Program-made: the position numbers and the translations under genes
Source of the DNA: Nissolia schottii
Lineage: Eukaryota > Streptophyta > Magnoliopsida > Fabales > Fabaceae
NCBI GenBank assembly: GCA_003254905.1
Contig: QANU01029220.1
Location: forward strand, 1,093,749 to 1,157,748
Direction of reading: 5' to 3'
Length of the DNA: 64,000 bases
Notes under the pieces: generated by a model
The model's database searches: none
What the model was told of the DNA's origin: nothing
What the model saw: the letters and a program-made list of their open reading frames with translations, nothing else
Part shown: one piece after another, positions 32,208 to 42,365 of the stretch
Layout: each line of letters begins with the position of its first letter
Numbering within the stretch: position 1 is the stretch's first letter

Positions 32208-33562
32208 TTACCTTCCCCTTCGAAATCAACCTTGTCCTCAAGGTTGAAGTCGGGGTAGTTGTTCTTGAATGTCTCATAATCTTCCCATGTAGTTGTCGTT
32301 TCCGGCATTCCTTTCCACTGCACTAAAACCTGAGTTGTTTCTCTGTCGCCTTGTTGAACTTGCCTGTGCTGAATGATGTTTTGTGGTTGCAGAATTGGAC
32401 TTGTTTCCGTTGTTTGCAGTGGTAGGGGTAGGTAAGGGGGTATGTGAGTGCCATGGAATTTCTTTAGTTGGGATACGTGAAATACGTTGTGAATTCTGGC
32501 TGTTGGTGGCAATTGAACCTTGTAGGCTACTTGTCCCACTCGTGCTTCAATCTTAAAGGGCCCGAAGTACTTCATGCTCAGTTTTTGATTTTTTCTCAGG
32601 ATCACTGAGTGTTGCCGGTAGGGTTGTAGCTTAATTAGCACTAGCTCACCTTCCTTTAGTTGCACATCCCTTCTCTTGGTATCCGCCTTGTTCTTCATGT
32701 GGTTTTGGGCTTTCTGCAAGTTTGTTCTCAGTTGCTGCAGCAGCTTGTCGCGTTCAATTAGCATCTCTTGAAAATTGGCAAGGTCATTTGATTGGCGCTC
32801 ATACTTCACTAGCTTAGGTGGCTCCCTTCCATATAAAGCTTGGAAAGGAGTCATGGCAATACTGCTGTGATAGCTGGTGTTGTACCAAAACTCTGCCCAT
32901 GGTAGGAGTTTGAACCACTTGTTAGGTTGATGAAATGTGTAGCACCTCAAATACATCTCCAGCAACTTGTTGAGACTTTCTGTTTGGCCATCCGTTTGGG
33001 GATGATAGGCTGAGCTTTTCTTTAGTTTAGTCCCTTGTAGCTGAAACAGTTTCTGCCAGAATTGGCTAATGAAAACCCTGTCTCTGTCTGAGACTATTGA
33101 GCTGGGCATGCCATGTAATTTAACTACCTGACTTAAGAACACCTCGGCGACACTTGTGCTGGAGTAGTCTCTTTTAATAGGGATAAAATGGCCGAATTTT
33201 GTTAATATATCAACAACCACTAGAATGACAGAATATCCATGAGATATAGGTAGGCCTGTGATGAAGTCCATGGATATATCTTCCCAAACCTGTTGAGGAA
33301 TTGGAAGGGGTTGTAGCAGCCCTGCTGGTAGGGAGTTTTCAGTCTTGGCCTGTTGGCAAATGGCACATTGAAGCACATACTCCTTTATTTCCTTATGCAT
33401 AGCTGGCCAATAGAATTGTGAGGTTACTCGGGCTGTTGTTCTTGCAATCCCTGAATGCCCCCCTAAAATAGAGTCATGGAATTCCTTAAGAATTTCCCCC
33501 TTCAGCCTTGAATTTCTTGGGATGACAATTCGGTTTTTCCAGAATAAAATGCCCTGCTGCAT
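31919..33562 (-). pseudogene. Ty3/gypsy integrase with chromodomain-like tail
   Basis: It has the H2C2 zinc region (H-x3-H-like EFHDSILGGHSG, then CAICQQAK). The catalytic core has D (MDFITGLP), D (VSDRDRVF) and E (QTDGQTESLNK). A GPF/Y-like module (KYFGPFKIE) and a chromodomain-like end (VQWKGMPETTTTWEDYE) follow. The coding part should stop near the 3' LTR at about 32207; the rest of the open frame runs through the LTR. The frame is separated from RNase H by a nonsense codon at 33659. Confidence 0.88.
32208..32224 (-). other. Polypurine tract of the Ty3/gypsy element
   Basis: On the minus strand GAAGGGGAAGGTAA lies directly before the 3' LTR. This is the usual place and composition of the plus-strand primer. 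Confidence 0.7.
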
Positions 33563-33658
33563 TGAGTATAGCCCTTGGCCACTAGGTTCCTTTTCCAGCT
33601 GTGCACAGATGGTTGCTAGTTCCTCATCCTTGATCAGGTCCTGTTTTATCTCTTGTAT

Positions 33659-34072
33659 CTAGCTGTTAGTAGTGGTGGACCAAGCAATGTGATAGGATCT
33701 AGAAAGGGCATCGGCTGGGATGTTCTCTCTTCCTGGTTTATATTGTATGGTAAAATCATACCCTATAAACTTGTGCAGCCATGCTTGCTGCTCGGCTGTG
33801 TGCATATTCTGATCTAGCAAAGCTTTTAAGCTTTTCTGGTCAGTCTTGATTATGAACTTGTGGCCTAACAAGTAGTGTCTGAACTTGGCTAGGGCTTCTG
33901 TGATGGCATATAGTTCGCGCACATAGGCTGATTTCTTTTGCATGGACGGGCACAGCTTCTTGGAAAAGTAAGCAATTGGGTGGTTCTCTTGACTTAACAC
34001 CGCTCCTATTCCATTCCCCGATGCATCTGTCTCTACAATGAATTGCTTCTTGAAGTTTGGCAAGGACAACAA
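33659..34072 (-). pseudogene. Ty3/gypsy RNase H
   Basis: It shows the RNase H motifs ETDASGNGIGAVLSQ, REL, KTDQKSL and the PADALSR end. It is cut from RT by a TAA at about 34091 and from integrase by a TAG at 33659, both where the polyprotein should be open. Confidence 0.88.
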
Positions 34073-34090
34073 GGGTGCTGAGGTGAGTGC

Positions 34091-34870
34091 TTATTTCAGT
34101 TGCTGAAAGGCTCTGTCTGCTTTTTCATTCCAAAGGAAGCTGTCTTTCTTCAGTAAGTCAATCAGGGCAGCTGCTATGGTAGCATATCCTTTTGCAAACC
34201 GCTTGTAGTAACCCGAGAGGCCTAGGAATCCCCGTAGTTGCTTCAAATTGCTGGGTGTAGGCCATTGAATAACAGGTTCGACTTTTCCCTTGTCCATCGC
34301 TATGCCATCTTTTGTGATAACATGCCCCAAATATTCAATCTCTTGCTTGCCAAAATCACATTTAGATAACTTAGCAACTAGTTTCTGTTGCAGCAGTAAA
34401 TGCAGCACGGATTGTACATGTTCTAAATGTTGATGCCATGTGGGACTATATATGAGGATGTCATCGAAAAAGACTAGAACAAATTTTCTGAGGAAGTCGT
34501 GAAATACCTCATTCATTAGGCTTTGAAATATTGCCGGCGCGTTAGACAATCCAAATTGCATGACTAGCCATTCATAGTGACCATGGTGTGTTCTAAAGGC
34601 CGTTTTGTGAGTGTCCTCGGGCTGAATTCTGATCTGATGGTAGCCTACTCTCAAGTCCAGCTTAGAGAAGAAAGCAGCCCCATGGAGTTCATCAATTAGC
34701 TCGTCCACCGTAGGAATAGAGAAACTATCCTTGATTGTAATTGCATTAAGTGCCCTATAGTCCGTGCAGAACCTCCAAGTTCCATCCTTCTTTCTCACTA
34801 GCAATACGGGTGAAGAAAATGGACTCTTGCTGGGCTTGATAATTCCTTCCTTCAACATATCCTGGACCAT
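34091..34870 (-). pseudogene. Ty3/gypsy reverse transcriptase
   Basis: It shows conserved RT blocks SPVLLVRKKDGTWRFCTDYR, LDLRVGYHQI and MQFGLSNAPAIFQ. The active site is VFFDDILIYS (FFDD for the usual YVDD/FLDD). A frameshift at about 34865 separates it from the gag-protease frame. Confidence 0.9.
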
Positions 34871-36651
34871 ATCTCTATTTGTTGCTTTTGGCTGTGAGGG
34901 TACCTATATGGTCTTACTTTGACAGGGTTAGAACCCTCTTGTAGGTTTATTTTATGATCATGGGTCCTGGCAGGTGGTAAGCCCTGCGGTATCGCGAATA
35001 CCTGTTTATGATGCTGCAAAATGAGGGCTAATTCAGGGTCTATGGTGTCAGGCAGCTCCAGCCACTCATCCTTCGCGGTTGGTGGTTCTTGTAGTTGAAT
35101 AGTGAAAGCTTCTGCTATGGCTCCCACCTGTTGAAGCCTTCTAATTTGATTAAGCTGTGCCACCTTTGGTTGCTGATCCCTCTCACCTTGAATCTCCATC
35201 CGTTTCCCTTTCCACATAAACTGTATTCTTGGAATCTCGTAGTCCACCACGTGATCGCCTAGTTTCGCCAGCCACGATGTTCCAATCACCAACTCAGCCC
35301 CTGCCACTGGTAGTAGATACACTGGTAGTTGAAGTTGTTGCCCCTGGACTTGTAGTTCCAAATTCTGCACAAATCCTTCTGATTCTAATGTTTGACCGTT
35401 TCCCACCATGACCTTGCACTTGGGTTTGGGCTGCACCTGTGCTTGAAGAAATTTAGCCAAACGTGGCTGTAAAAAATTATCCGAGCTGCCACCATCTATG
35501 AAAACCTGTACAGGAATGCCATTTATGCTGCCTGTGAACCGTATGTCTTTGATCCCCCTGTCACCATTAAGAGCATTTAATGACAGTTGCTGAACGATTT
35601 CTGTGTTTGTATCGTCGCCTATTTCGGGTATCTGCTGCTGATTGTCTGTTTCAAACAGGTCCCGCTCCTGATCTTCTTCCATTTGCATGATCATCAAGTG
35701 TTTGTTAGGGCATTTGTGGCCAAAGCTGTACTTCTCATCGCAGGTAAAACAGAGTCCTTGTTCTCTTTTGAACTGCATCTCAGATGGTCCCATCTTTTTA
35801 ACTAGTGGTGTGTTAGCCTTCCCTTTTGACGCCAGGGTATCAGGATTAGGCAACAGTGGTGGTAAGTTACTCCGAGCTGGTCCTCTCGGTTGTTGAGAAA
35901 ATTGGGGATTCCAATTGTGATTCCTGGTGTGGTTGGTAGGATATCGAGCCCCTTGGCTATATTTTTCCTCATACAGCCGAGCTAGGGAAATAGCCCTGAG
36001 TATAGATTCTGGGCATTGTGCAACTACATCCCGTTTTATATCTTCCCTTAGGCCACTTATAAAACAATTGAGCAGAGCCTCAGGGCTAATGCCATAGACG
36101 CGATTCGCTAAGGACATAAATGAAGTGTAATAGGCGTTAACAGTGGTCTTCTGGACTAGTTTAAACAAGTTACCTCGTGTCCCTTCAAACGGCGATGGCC
36201 CAAATTCCAGTTCCATGGCTCGCGTGAGTTCCTGCCATGAATGGAAGGGATACGCTCGCTGCATCTGGAACCATGGAATGGCATCACGTTCCATGTGTAC
36301 CGATGCGATAGTTAGCCTTTCTGCGTCCTCTGTCTGACACTAATCGAAGAACTGATTGGCTTTAAATATCCAATCGAGCACTCCTGAACCATCGAATTTC
36401 GGGAACTCGAGCTTCACGTTCCTTACCGAAAATGGCTGCCGCTGGTAATTTGCTTGATCATTGTGGCCGGAGTTCTGCCCGCCGTGGTTATCAGAGTAAG
36501 CCGTCGTGTGGAGGTAAGTTTGCAGAGTTGTCTCTAGTGCTATAATTCGAGCATCCTGCTGCTCTATGGCCTTGGCGGCCTCCTCGAGCAACTCCATTAC
36601 CCTCTTCATTTCGGATTTCTCTGGCGCCATGGCAGGTAATGAAAGCACCAA
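34852..36651 (-). pseudogene. Ty3/gypsy gag and protease
   Basis: The gag starts near 36630 (MAPEKSEMKR) and is interrupted by a TAG at 36340 just before a conserved gag stretch that continues in the same frame from 36294. It has a zinc-knuckle-like CFTCDEKYSFGHKC and a protease motif FIDGGSSDNF, with DGGS where many families have D[ST]G. The frame is lost at the RT boundary. Confidence 0.85.
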
Positions 36652-36655
36652 ATTA
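36635..36655 (-). other. Putative primer binding site of the Ty3/gypsy element
   Basis: On the minus strand, just inside the 5' LTR, the sequence reads TAATTTGGTGCTTTCATT. The TGG matches a tRNA CCA end. I cannot name the tRNA from this alone. Confidence 0.5.
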
Positions 36656-37238
36656 TGTAACGAAGTTTAATAAGAGAATTAAGCCACCTAGTCCAATGGG
36701 TCTCCCAATTACAGGCCCAACAGTAATTAACAATGAAACAATATTATAGTTATGAAGAACAATTCGAATAGTTCCAACGGTCGAGAACAGAGGTCCGAAG
36801 GTACTGCCGAGCACAGAGAGATTACACTTCTCAATCACCGCTCTCCGTGGCCTCCTCGACGAGCTCACCCGGCTGGGATAAAGGACCACGGAAGGAGGTT
36901 GCGCTCCGGTTGACGCGAGCTTCCGCGCCAGTTACCTGCAAGCCGCAGGTTAGAGAAGAAGGTGATGAGTAGAGGAAATCAGAGAGAAGAGAATTTGACT
37001 TACTGCACTCATAGCCTTTCCCAAGGGGTAAGCGTCCCAATAAGAGCTACGTTTCCTTTCCCGCTTGCTTCTGCGCTGGCCCGGCTCTTACGGATCCGGC
37101 GCCACGCGTCCCTGTTCGTTAGCTGCTTTCCCCTTTTTGTTTATTTGCTGTTGTGCGTTGTTTGCTGTTTCTGTTTCTATGCCTTCTTTGCCCTTGTAAT
37201 TATTCAATTTGCCTTCCCTGCCCTTGTTGCTCGTTGCA
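36656..37238 (-). repeat. 5' LTR of the Ty3/gypsy element
   Basis: 583 bp with the same ends as the 3' LTR. Its outer edge at 37238/37239 cuts into an ALDH3 exon. Confidence 0.92.
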
Positions 37239-38291
37239 CCATCTCAAGCAATTGGAGCTTGTCAAGGGTCCATGGAGGAAACCTGAACCAAAAATCTTTG
37301 TAGAAACTTCTTCTGGCCACAGCCTTGTGATGACTGAACGTGTCAAAAGAGAACTTCCCGTGGTACTTGCCAAATCCACTCTCACCAACTCCTCCAAATG
37401 GGAGGGTATCCGCTATATACTACACAAATTAAATAGTCAACTAGTTATATAAGTTTAATTGTTATACATTGGTATTAAATAAAATTTTATCACATAAATA
37501 AAAATAAATAATTTCCTCACTCATTATTTAAAAAATTATGCAAATGATTAGGAGTGGAGTGTCCCTATCGCTTAGGAAGGTCACCGCCACCCCCTAAAAA
37601 AAGTTGTTAATTTTTTTAATAATATTTGGTCTCTTTTATTACAGTTACACTACTTACAATAGAAATAAGAAATAATAGTTAATTAAAAACTATTTAGTCC
37701 TTCCCTATTGTCACACTTATATTAGTATACTAGTACTAATAAAGAAAGATCAATAGCTATTACTTTAGTATAAATTCAATAATAGATAACTTTAAATCTA
37801 TGACATTTTAAAATTACGTATTAATAAATGGTAAAATTTAAAAAATACATATTATTTTTAGTATAAAATTAACAATTAAATCTTGGTCCTCTCTCCAAAA
37901 TAGTCTAACTCTAACCCCGCAAGTAATTAGATTGAGTGACAAAAAATTCGTATATATATTATGGTGTAAAAAATTCATGCACCACAATATATTTAGAGCA
38001 TTATTTATTTTATTTTTTTAATGAGAAAAATCATTAAAGAGAGAAAGCAATTTATAAGAACAGAGATTGTACTGTAGTGCATAAATCATTTACACCATGG
38101 TGTGTGCTTATAAGAATTTGTGACAGTGTAAAAATATGATTTGGCTTAAGTAAAGCATGCCCTAATATTAATTATAGACACGCTCTTAAACAAGTGATTA
38201 AAAAAAAGGGACTAGCAGAAGATGTATATATATACTTGTAGAATTGCGTCGTTGAATACAAGACTTCCAGATGATGCAAATGTTTCTCTAG
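37239..38291 (-). CDS. ALDH3-derived exons downstream of NLR3
   Basis: Two minus-strand exons. The first, 38291-38236, starts after TTTTGCAG with CT, which completes the phase-1 codon left by the NLR3 LRR exon (G+CT, Ala). It then reads [18 protein letters not shown] and ends CAA/GTATAT in phase 0. The second, 37419-37239, starts after TGTGTAG with [20 protein letters not shown], then [13 protein letters not shown], and is cut by the LTR after LQLLEM. These match the C-terminal part of plant family-3 aldehyde dehydrogenases ([24 protein letters not shown]). The catalytic cysteine region lies further upstream in the enzyme and is not present, so enzyme activity is not expected. A scaffold gap sits in the intron before the first exon, so earlier ALDH3 exons could be missing from the sequence. 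Confidence 0.78.
37440..38235. other. Intron between the ALDH3 exons
   Basis: AT-rich DNA of about 0.8 kb between the donor at 38235 and the acceptor at 37420. No other coding sequence was seen. Confidence 0.5.
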
Positions 38292-38370
38292 CTGCAAAAG
38301 CCAGGGAAATCAATACAAATGAACTAACTGCACTATGTGGTAGCTAAAATATGTTACCATTTTTCTTAAC

Positions 38371-38371
38371 N
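38371..38371. other. Scaffold gap or join (single n)
   Basis: One of three 'n' positions (38371, 40075, 41069) that delimit contigs of the NLR3 locus in the wrong order. Two further n positions, 29698 and 51433, have no such overlap. Confidence 0.85.
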
Positions 38372-40074
38372 TGCATCTCTTTACATTCTGCCAATATGCA
38401 CACCCGCAGTTGTTCTAAATTTTTCATCTCAAAGTCAGAGAGATTCTTTACGGTGAAATGTCGATCCAAGAAAAAAGCTTTGCTGTGTCTAAGAAGCATT
38501 TTGATTTCAGCTGGGACACCGTCACCTTTGACAAATTTTAAGCTATTGTCACTTCGTTTGAATTTTACATCAATGACAGGGGGTATGCTTGGTAGAATCC
38601 GCTGCATATGGCAACCAACAGTGAACCTAAAATCAAGTTCAAAAATGTGGGCTGGTATTAGCTTCAAAAGTTCCAATTGTGGGATATATATGCTGAGAGA
38701 TTGTAAAAATTCTAATCCCCATATTTCTGGTAAAATGAATTGTACATTCTCATGCCACCGCTCATCATCTGGGTTCACACCAATACTTAAATGTTCTAGA
38801 CACTTGAGTTTGGATATCACTCCAGAAGGAATAATCGTGGAGCAGGAATATGGCTTATTCTTCTTGCCACGATATTCATAAAAGTAGAGGGTCAAGCTTT
38901 GCATACTAGTTAACTGCTGGACCTCTTTTGGCAGATGTGTGATCTGTGTCTCATCAAGATCAAGCTTCTCTAGTTTCTGCAAATTTCCGATTTCGGGTGG
39001 TAATTTCATGAAGCATTCACAACCTTTCAAATAGAGTTCTCTAAGCTGCCCCAAAAAGAAAAAGGAGTGTGGCAGTTCTCTTACACTGGTGTAGGATAAG
39101 TCTAGGATGCAAAGGAGGGGCATGTGGACAAAAAATGATGATGGGATTTTTGTCAAATCAGCATTGCCTTGCAGCATCAAAACTTTTAGTTCTGGACAAT
39201 CTGGAGACAGTGGTAGCTCAGAGAGTTTATTGTCCGCTAGTTCAATTTGTAAAACGTCATGCCATAGGTCAGTGTCAGGCGGTTCAGTCAATCCTAACCC
39301 AGATCTTTCTATGAACAATGGCTTCAACGTGTATAACAATTGCACAATTTTATAGATTTCTTCTGGTAACCGAATATACCTGCCTCCATTGCCTTCAGAT
39401 TGTAGTAAGACAGAATTATGTAGAAGCTGCCTTAGGTTTTGTTCTGCTTCTTTGGCATCAAGAAAGAGAGAAGAAATCCAATCATTCATCAATTCATAAT
39501 CAAGCTTCCCATCTGTGATTTTAGGAATGCGCGGAAAGCTTAGTAGGCAATGCTGTTGTGCCTTATTTAAACCAACCCAGATTAAGTTTAGGAATGCATT
39601 AATCATGACTCTGTTCAGATTCAGATCATGAAACTTGTCGGTCTCATGTGAAGGATCAGCATGTTGCAGTTTATGGAGAGCGAGATCCCAGTGTTTGACA
39701 TCTTGGAGATTTCTCAACAACCACTTTGCCACAAGGACTATGGCAAGAAGATGGCCACGGCACTCCTCAGCTATATGCACTGCAGTTGCCAGGATGGTGC
39801 TCGATGAGTATACAACCTCACTCCCCACAATGTGACAGAAGACCTGCCAGGGCAGCTCATGATCCTTAGTCCGTATTTCCAAGTCCATTAATTCAGTCAA
39901 CAAGTCATCATCTTTAGCCTGAGCCTGTGTTGTTGATTCAGTGGTAATGAGCACCAAAACTCCTGACAGCGAAGTTTTACCAAATCCCATTCTCCATGGA
40001 TCGACCATTTCCTCACCATCCCTGTCTACCAGAAGCACTAGATATCTCTTGATTGACATCTCTTCCTCAATACG
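38372..40074 (-). CDS. NLR3 middle block (NB-ARC-like region to mid LRR), misplaced contig
   Basis: The minus-strand frame reads EEEMSIKRYLVLLVD..., the degenerate NB-ARC (GHLLAIVLVAKWL, no P-loop visible), then LRRs to LAECKEM at 38372. Both ends are scaffold 'n' bases. The last 87 bases (38372-38458) are identical to 40982-41068, the start of the next block. The protein order shows that this block belongs between 41068 and 41070 in plus coordinates, not here. It has no stops or frameshifts and is closely related to NLR2. Confidence 0.87.
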
Positions 40075-40379
40075 NAAAATAATATATAGTACTGATGCAT
40101 CATGTACCCAAATTTATCATGGTGCATGTTAGATGTTGCCGACCTTCTCTTATAGGCTCCCTTGTTCTTCAAAGCTGATGTATTTATTTTTGGAGTTGCA
40201 ACACGTGTGCGCTGTGATAGCTTACCCACTGAGCAAACTACTATCACATGAGTTTAACAATGTTAACAAGCAATCAAGTTAATCTCTTATGTCACAAGCA
40301 TAAACAAAGAATATTAAGAGATAAGGCCAAGGCCTCTCTAGTAGTAAAACCACTACAAATATGAGAGTTAATGAATTAC

Positions 40380-41068
40380 CTGGACCGTTATCAATATCAT
40401 CATCGTTATATGCACCTAATTGAGTCATTGCATCAGCCTCTTCATGAATTGGGGAAAAAATCCGGTCAAACTTAGATGTTCGACCTTCTAGTGCCTTCCA
40501 CCAGTTGGTTTCTCCTTTGATTACTGTTAGTTCTTGGCTAGACAATTCTTTCCTTGAAAGTCTAGGCAGCTTTGGGCAGTTATAAAATGCTATTTCTTTT
40601 AAACGAGGCCCAATGCGCAACCCACTCGATATGCTGGTCAATTCAGGAAGATGGAGAAGTGCTAACTTCCTCAATTTAGGGAGGAAAGTAGATGCATTGA
40701 GCTTGGATGATTGATGACTTATTAAGGTACTTAATTTGGGACAATCTTTGACTATAAGCTCCTTCAACAAAGAAAGGTTTCCCAGAAAATCCAAAGAGAA
40801 GAGAGTCATTAACTTGGGACAACTTTGCAACAACAAAGACTGTAGCATACCAAAAAAGTAAAGAGAAGGAGTTGGTCCCTCCCAGATGCTTCTTAGATTC
40901 TTCATGTGGGATACACTCAAGAACAGCAAATGAGAAAGCATATCATTATCGCCATTTGAGTCTTTTCCTCCAACAATTGTCTGCATCTCTTTACATTCTG
41001 CCAATATGCACACCCGCAGTTGTTCTAAATTTTTCATCTCAAAGTCAGAGAGATTCTTTACGGTGAAA
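40380..41068 (-). CDS. NLR3 C-terminal LRR block
   Basis: The minus-strand frame starts FTVKNLSDFEMKNLEQ, repeating the end of the middle block, and goes through the last LRRs to WWKALEGRTSKFDRIFSPIHEEAD, DNGPG. It ends at the CCAG/GTAATT phase-1 donor at 40380. Read-through beyond the donor is not coding. The intron that follows resembles that of NLR1. Confidence 0.86.
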
Positions 41069-41069
41069 N

Positions 41070-41259
41070 AAGTGGGTTGCTCCTCCACCTTGGGAAAATC
41101 ATGTGACTCTGCTTTTGGGATATCAAATGCCTCCTTTTTCGGAAATTCTCGTGGCTCCTCTTTAAGGAAATTGAGTGGCTTCAATTCCATTTTGGGAAAT
41201 TCAGTTGCCTCCAACTCTGTTTTGGGAAAACAACCTGCTTTGCTCTTACTGGAACTCAT
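41070..41259 (-). CDS. NLR3 N-terminal block with FPKxE repeats
   Basis: It starts MSSSKSKAGCFPK at 41259 and holds CFPKTE, EFPKME, EFPKKE, DIPKAE and DFPKVE before hitting the scaffold 'n' at 41069. By comparison with NLR2 about 0.67 kb of coding sequence is missing between this block and the middle block. The acceptor TGTGTAG/GAAAAACGC lies at about 41325, as in NLR2. Confidence 0.85.
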
Positions 41260-41999
41260 CTCTGCTAATGCTACTCTGAGCAAGGCCAGATAGCACCTCC
41301 AAACTTGGAATAATGCGTTTTTCCTACACATGACAGCAGAAAATATGACAAGTTGAACAAACCAACAATAACTGATAGATGAGTAAATAAATAAAATAAA
41401 ATAAACGATGAGAAGTTTTGCCATTAAAGCATTTTTTGGTTATGGATTTTATATTGGCTGTTTACTTATCACTCGCATAATATGTCTAGAACTCCTGTAT
41501 TATTGATAAGGGTTGGGTGCATGAGCGGTAGGACAAATACTATAGGTCTGTATGGTTTGTGTTATCATTTCCTGTTTGCATTTCTTGTTTTCCGTTTGTT
41601 ACTTGTTTTTCAAGATTTTGTAAACAGCGAAAACAAGAAGATCTTATTTTCTGTTGACTTTCCTTCACAAAATACTTAAAAACAGGAAACAAAATGAAAA
41701 CATGAAATGAGACCGAAACCAAACAAGACCCTCAACTTGTTGGATCCACAACTTATGTGAGTTAAGAAAAGTATTTTGCACAGGTTAAACAGGTTCTTAC
41801 CCGTTAGCACGAAAATTATTTTGTCAACTCCTTAAATTGATGAAAAATACATACAATATATTACTTTAAATCATTTTATTTTATTAGTTATCACTTAATA
41901 ATAATATAAACTTTCAATTTAAATGCTTAAATAAGAGAAACCGGGTGAATTATTTTACAAAATTTCCTGACTGAATTCGCCCTTAATGATTCAGATATT

Positions 42000-42340
42000 C
42001 AACTCAGAAGGTTTAAAATAGGGTGTATGTATTTATGCTAGGCTGTGAGTAGAGTCATGAGAATTTAGAGAGAAATTGAAGCTCACTTTTGCTGCTTTTA
42101 CAAGGAATACGAAGTTTGATTTGATTTATTGATGCAAAGATTGATCAAATGCTACTGCATAACAAAGAATACTAGAGTATGTAATGAAAGCATACCGAAT
42201 AGACTCGCTCTTCTGCCAGATCAGATCTCAGCCGTTGACGATATCTGTCGATTGCGATCTCCCTTCCGCCCTGTTCTTCGCATTAAAGTTGAATTTGAAT
42301 TGAGAGCTACACAAGTCACTCACTTCCGGTCAAAGGAAAA
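42000..42340 (-). promoter_or_regulatory. 5' non-coding exon and promoter region of NLR3
   Basis: The minus strand shares the NLR2/NLR1 leader. The probable first exon runs from about 42330 to a TATTCG/GTATGC donor at 42192. The coding-exon acceptor is at about 41325, so a leader intron of about 0.87 kb is predicted. Confidence 0.6.
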
Positions 42341-42365
42341 GACTCAAGAAGATAGGAGGAATTAG

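Larger units (their letters stand above)
31625..37238 (-). mobile_element. Decayed Ty3/gypsy chromovirus retrotransposon
   Basis: The element is bounded by two 583-bp LTRs with TGTAAC..GTTGCA ends. Reading on the minus strand the order is LTR, gag, protease, RT, RNase H, integrase, chromodomain-like tail, LTR, which is the Ty3 order. A purine-rich tract abuts the 3' LTR and a TGG-starting site follows the 5' LTR. Internal stops and frameshifts make it non-autonomous. The flanking 5-mers differ (taact on the left, ccatc on the right), so the expected target-site duplication is absent. Confidence 0.93.

Noticed and set aside
38351..38881. Apparent partial duplication of NLR3 LRR sequence
   Set aside because: The 87-bp duplicate is exactly identical and ends at scaffold n bases, so it is best read as contig overlap placed in the wrong order, not a biological repeat.
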